Positions 14,855 to 16,941 of a stretch of DNA of 16,941 bases are shown here, in pieces. A model generated the notes under the pieces. The model was not told the DNA's origin and searched no databases. It worked only from the letters and a program-made list of their open reading frames with translations. How positions within the stretch are numbered: the stretch's first letter is position 1; each line of letters opens with the position of its first letter. Source of the stretch: DATJMJ01 sp035508795 (lineage in GTDB: Bacteria > Actinomycetota > Acidimicrobiia > Acidimicrobiales > Palsa-688); the NCBI GenBank assembly GCA_035508795.1, contig DATJMJ010000151.1, positions 1-16,941 of the forward strand. The letters are read 5' to 3'. The translations under genes were made by a program, and so were the position numbers.

Positions 14855-15798
14855 TGGCGCTGATGCCTGCGGCCGCCTCGCCCGAGTGGGACGCGTTAGC
14901 CACCAAAGAACGGGCCGACGAGGACCAAGAGGGCGGCGAGGTATTCCAGCAGGGGACGGTCTTCCAGCTCGTCTTCCGCACTTTCACCAAAAACAAACTT
15001 GCCATCGTGGGCGTGGCGATCGTCCTCATATCGGTCGTTTTTTGTTTTGTGGGACCGCTTTTTTACCACACCAACCAGATCGATACCAACATCATCAACA
15101 GTAATGACGCGCCGTCGGGGTCCGCCCTCTTGGGCACAGACAACAACGGTTTTGACGTGCTCGGCAGGCTCATGGTCGGGGGCCAGAGCTCGATCGAGAT
15201 CGGCTTGTCGGTTGCGATCCTGGCCACGTGCACCGGCGTGGTCTACGGCGCGATCGCCGGTTATTTCGGCAAGATCGTCGACACGGTCATGATGAGGATC
15301 GTCGACATTTTCCTCGCCATCCCGGTGGTTTTCCTCTTCATCTTCATCTCGACCATCATCGCCCCGACCACCTGGTTGCTGATCGTGGTGCTCGCCGGGT
15401 TGTCCTGGCTCGCGCCCGCCCGCCTCGTGAGAGGCGAAACCCTGTCTCTGCGGACCCGCGAGTACGTCAACGCGGTAAAGGTCATGGGCGGCAAGTCCCG
15501 CCGGGTCGTCTTCCGCCACATAATCCCCAACGCCGTCGGCACCATCATCGTCAACGCGACCTTCCAGGTCGCCGACGCCATCTTGGTGCTGGCGATCCTC
15601 CAGTACCTCGGGTTTTCCCTTCCCTTCCCCCACGCCAGTTGGGGCGAGATGCTCTCCCAGGGGAGCAATTTCCTTTCGGACGGTTACTGGTGGGAGGTCT
15701 ACCCGCCCCTTGTCGCCATCATCTTGATCGTGGTGGCTTTCAACTTCATCGGAGACGCTCTGCGGGACAGCTTCGAAGTCCGGCTGCAAGAGCGCTGA
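14854..15798 (+). CDS. ABC transporter permease, DppC/OppC type
   Basis: This 314-residue protein is the second pore subunit. A cytoplasmic N-terminal tail of about 45 residues precedes the first membrane helix (KLAIVGVAIVLISVVF). The family hallmark LLGTDNNGFDVLGRLMVGGQSS follows (periplasmic-side TD..G.D...R). The EAA loop EYVNAVKVMGGKSRRVVFRH and the IPN segment come before the last helices. It ends with IGDALRDSFEVRLQER, close to the usual LGD.LRD..DPR ending. ATG overlaps the previous stop by one base, so translation is coupled. Confidence 0.95.
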   Translation: MALMPAAASPEWDALATKERADEDQEGGEVFQQGTVFQLVFRTFTKNKLAIVGVAIVLISVVFCFVGPLFYHTNQIDTNIINSNDAPSGSALLGTDNNGFDVLGRLMVGGQSSIEIGLSVAILATCTGVVYGAIAGYFGKIVDTVMMRIVDIFLAIPVVFLFIFISTIIAPTTWLLIVVLAGLSWLAPARLVRGETLSLRTREYVNAVKVMGGKSRRVVFRHIIPNAVGTIIVNATFQVADAILVLAILQYLGFSLPFPHASWGEMLSQGSNFLSDGYWWEVYPPLVAIILIVVAFNFIGDALRDSFEVRLQER

Positions 15799-15814
15799 TA
15801 ACCAACTTGCCGGC

Positions 15815-16941
15815 ATGAGCATCCTCGAAATAGAAGACCTGCACACCTACATCCAGCTACGGACGCGGGTCGTCAAGGCGGTCGACGGCGTATCGCTTTC
15901 GATCGACAAAGGCGAGACTCTCGGGCTCGTGGGGGAGTCCGGGTGCGGCAAGACCATGACGGCGCTGTCGGTCCTGAAGCTCCTCCCGACCGGCGGCCAT
16001 ATCGTCGAAGGCTCGGCCCGCCTCGACGGCCGGGACCTCACCCACATGTCGCTCGAAGAGATCCGGGCGGTGCGGGGCAACGAGATCGGGATGATCTTCC
16101 AGGACCCTTTGAGCTCCCTCAACCCGACGATGACGATCGGGCGCCAGATCTCCGAGAGCGTGGTGCTGCACAAGAAACAGAGCAAGCGGCGGGCGCTGGC
16201 GAGGGCGGCCGAAGTCCTCGGGCTCGTCGGCATGCCCAACCCGACAGAGAGGTTGGACGACTACCCGCACCAACTTTCCGGCGGGTTGCGCCAGCGGGTG
16301 ATGATCGCCATGGCGCTCGCCTGCGAGCCGAAACTTCTTATAGCGGACGAGCCGACTACCGCCCTCGACGTCACCATCCAGGCGCAGATCCTCTCGCTCA
16401 TCGACGAACTGAAAACCCGCCTCGGCATGGCGGTCCTCCTGATCACGCACGACATGGGTGTCATCGCCGGGCACGCCGACCGGACGATGGTGATGTACGC
16501 CGGGAAGGTCGTTGAGGCCGCCACGACGGAGCGGCTCTTCAACGACGTCCACCATCCCTACACCGAGGCGCTGCTCGCCTCCATCCCCCAGATGGACCAG
16601 GACAAGTGGCAACGCCTGTACGCCATCCCCGGGCTGCCGCCCGACTTGTCGAGGCCACTGGTGGCCTGCCGCTTCAGCCCGAGGTGCCGTTACGCCACCG
16701 ACGTTTGCCGCTCCGAGGAGCCGCCTCTCGGCGGCGACGACAAAGGCCACCCCTACGCCTGCTTCCACCCGGTCGACCGTTCTGTCGAGGAGATCGCCGG
16801 CGCCGGCGACCTGATCGCGAGCGGGGTGACCGGGGCGGCGCCGGGCCCTGGAGGCGAGCCTGCGGGAGGGGCCCAGGTTGGCAGGGAGGCCGCTCACGGG
16901 GACGGTGCAGTGGGGGACGGCTCGATCGCGGTGCCCGCCGT
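15815..16941 (+). CDS. ABC transporter ATP-binding protein, DppD/OppD type; partial, runs off the window
   Basis: This is the energy-coupling ATPase of the peptide importer, with 375 codons present and no stop before the window end. Walker A is GESGCGKT (40-47), the Q-loop is in MIFQDPLSSLNP, the signature is LSGGLRQR starting at 154 (Leu where Met is common), Walker B is LLIADE (174-179) and the switch His is His212 in ITHD. The oligopeptide-transporter C-terminal domain begins at HPYTEALL and contains the cysteine cluster CRFSPRC, VC and CFHP that is typical of this group. A normal DppD ends near here, but the frame continues for 54 more residues of Gly/Ala-rich sequence after FHPVD. This suggests a linker to a second (DppF-like) ATPase domain. 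ATG starts 16 bp after the permease stop. Confidence 0.93.
   Translation, partial: MSILEIEDLHTYIQLRTRVVKAVDGVSLSIDKGETLGLVGESGCGKTMTALSVLKLLPTGGHIVEGSARLDGRDLTHMSLEEIRAVRGNEIGMIFQDPLSSLNPTMTIGRQISESVVLHKKQSKRRALARAAEVLGLVGMPNPTERLDDYPHQLSGGLRQRVMIAMALACEPKLLIADEPTTALDVTIQAQILSLIDELKTRLGMAVLLITHDMGVIAGHADRTMVMYAGKVVEAATTERLFNDVHHPYTEALLASIPQMDQDKWQRLYAIPGLPPDLSRPLVACRFSPRCRYATDVCRSEEPPLGGDDKGHPYACFHPVDRSVEEIAGAGDLIASGVTGAAPGPGGEPAGGAQVGREAAHGDGAVGDGSIAVPA

Overview
The window is GC-rich DNA (many G/C third codon positions, frequent GTG/TTG starts, 1-4 nt gene overlaps). It carries the classical actinobacterial block uvrC - rapZ - yvcK - gap - pgk - tpiA - secG. Together with the Thr/Ser-rich linkers in the secreted proteins, this points to an Actinomycetota chromosome. 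I infer a deep lineage such as Acidimicrobiia, but no rRNA or marker alignment is available to prove the class.

Layout. (1) 1-296: no gene, but two arrays of 8-bp tandem repeats. (2) 297-3058: two minus-strand genes for exported proteins. One (297-1841) is a signal peptide followed by two homologous alpha-rich domains joined by a Thr/Ser linker. The other (2213-3058) is a signal peptide, a basic Asn/Arg region, a Thr/Ser linker and an F5/8-type-C (discoidin-like) domain. The 371-bp gap between them holds terminator-like A/T-tract hairpins arranged as an imperfect direct repeat, and a structured 5' leader for the first gene. (3) 3059-3310: divergent promoter region. (4) 3311-8171: plus-strand uvrC, a SAM methyltransferase overlapping uvrC by 4 nt, rapZ, and yvcK overlapping rapZ by 4 nt. 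(5) 8172-8360: a short intergenic region where most actinobacteria carry whiA. whiA is absent, and a palindrome very close to the core of the DosR/DevR box is present. (6) 8361-11336: lower-glycolysis operon gap-pgk-tpiA. (7) 11559-11792: secG. (8) 11879-16941: a peptide/nickel-type ABC importer made of a solute-binding protein, two permeases and an ATPase that runs off the window end.

How the genes work together: UvrC is the incision nuclease of nucleotide excision repair. RapZ and YvcK are nucleotide/UDP-sugar-linked regulators of cell-envelope metabolism. Gap, Pgk and TpiA are three consecutive steps of triose metabolism. SecG is part of the general secretion channel used by the exported proteins here. 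The ABC operon most likely imports oligopeptides. Its binding protein has a type-I signal peptide and no lipobox, and its ATPase has an open C-terminal linker suggesting a fused second ATPase.

I did not find an unmistakable new multi-gene system. The best leads are the DosR-like palindrome before gap, the missing whiA, the possible DppD-DppF fusion, the duplicated secreted protein with its structured leader, and the phased 8-bp repeats at the left edge.
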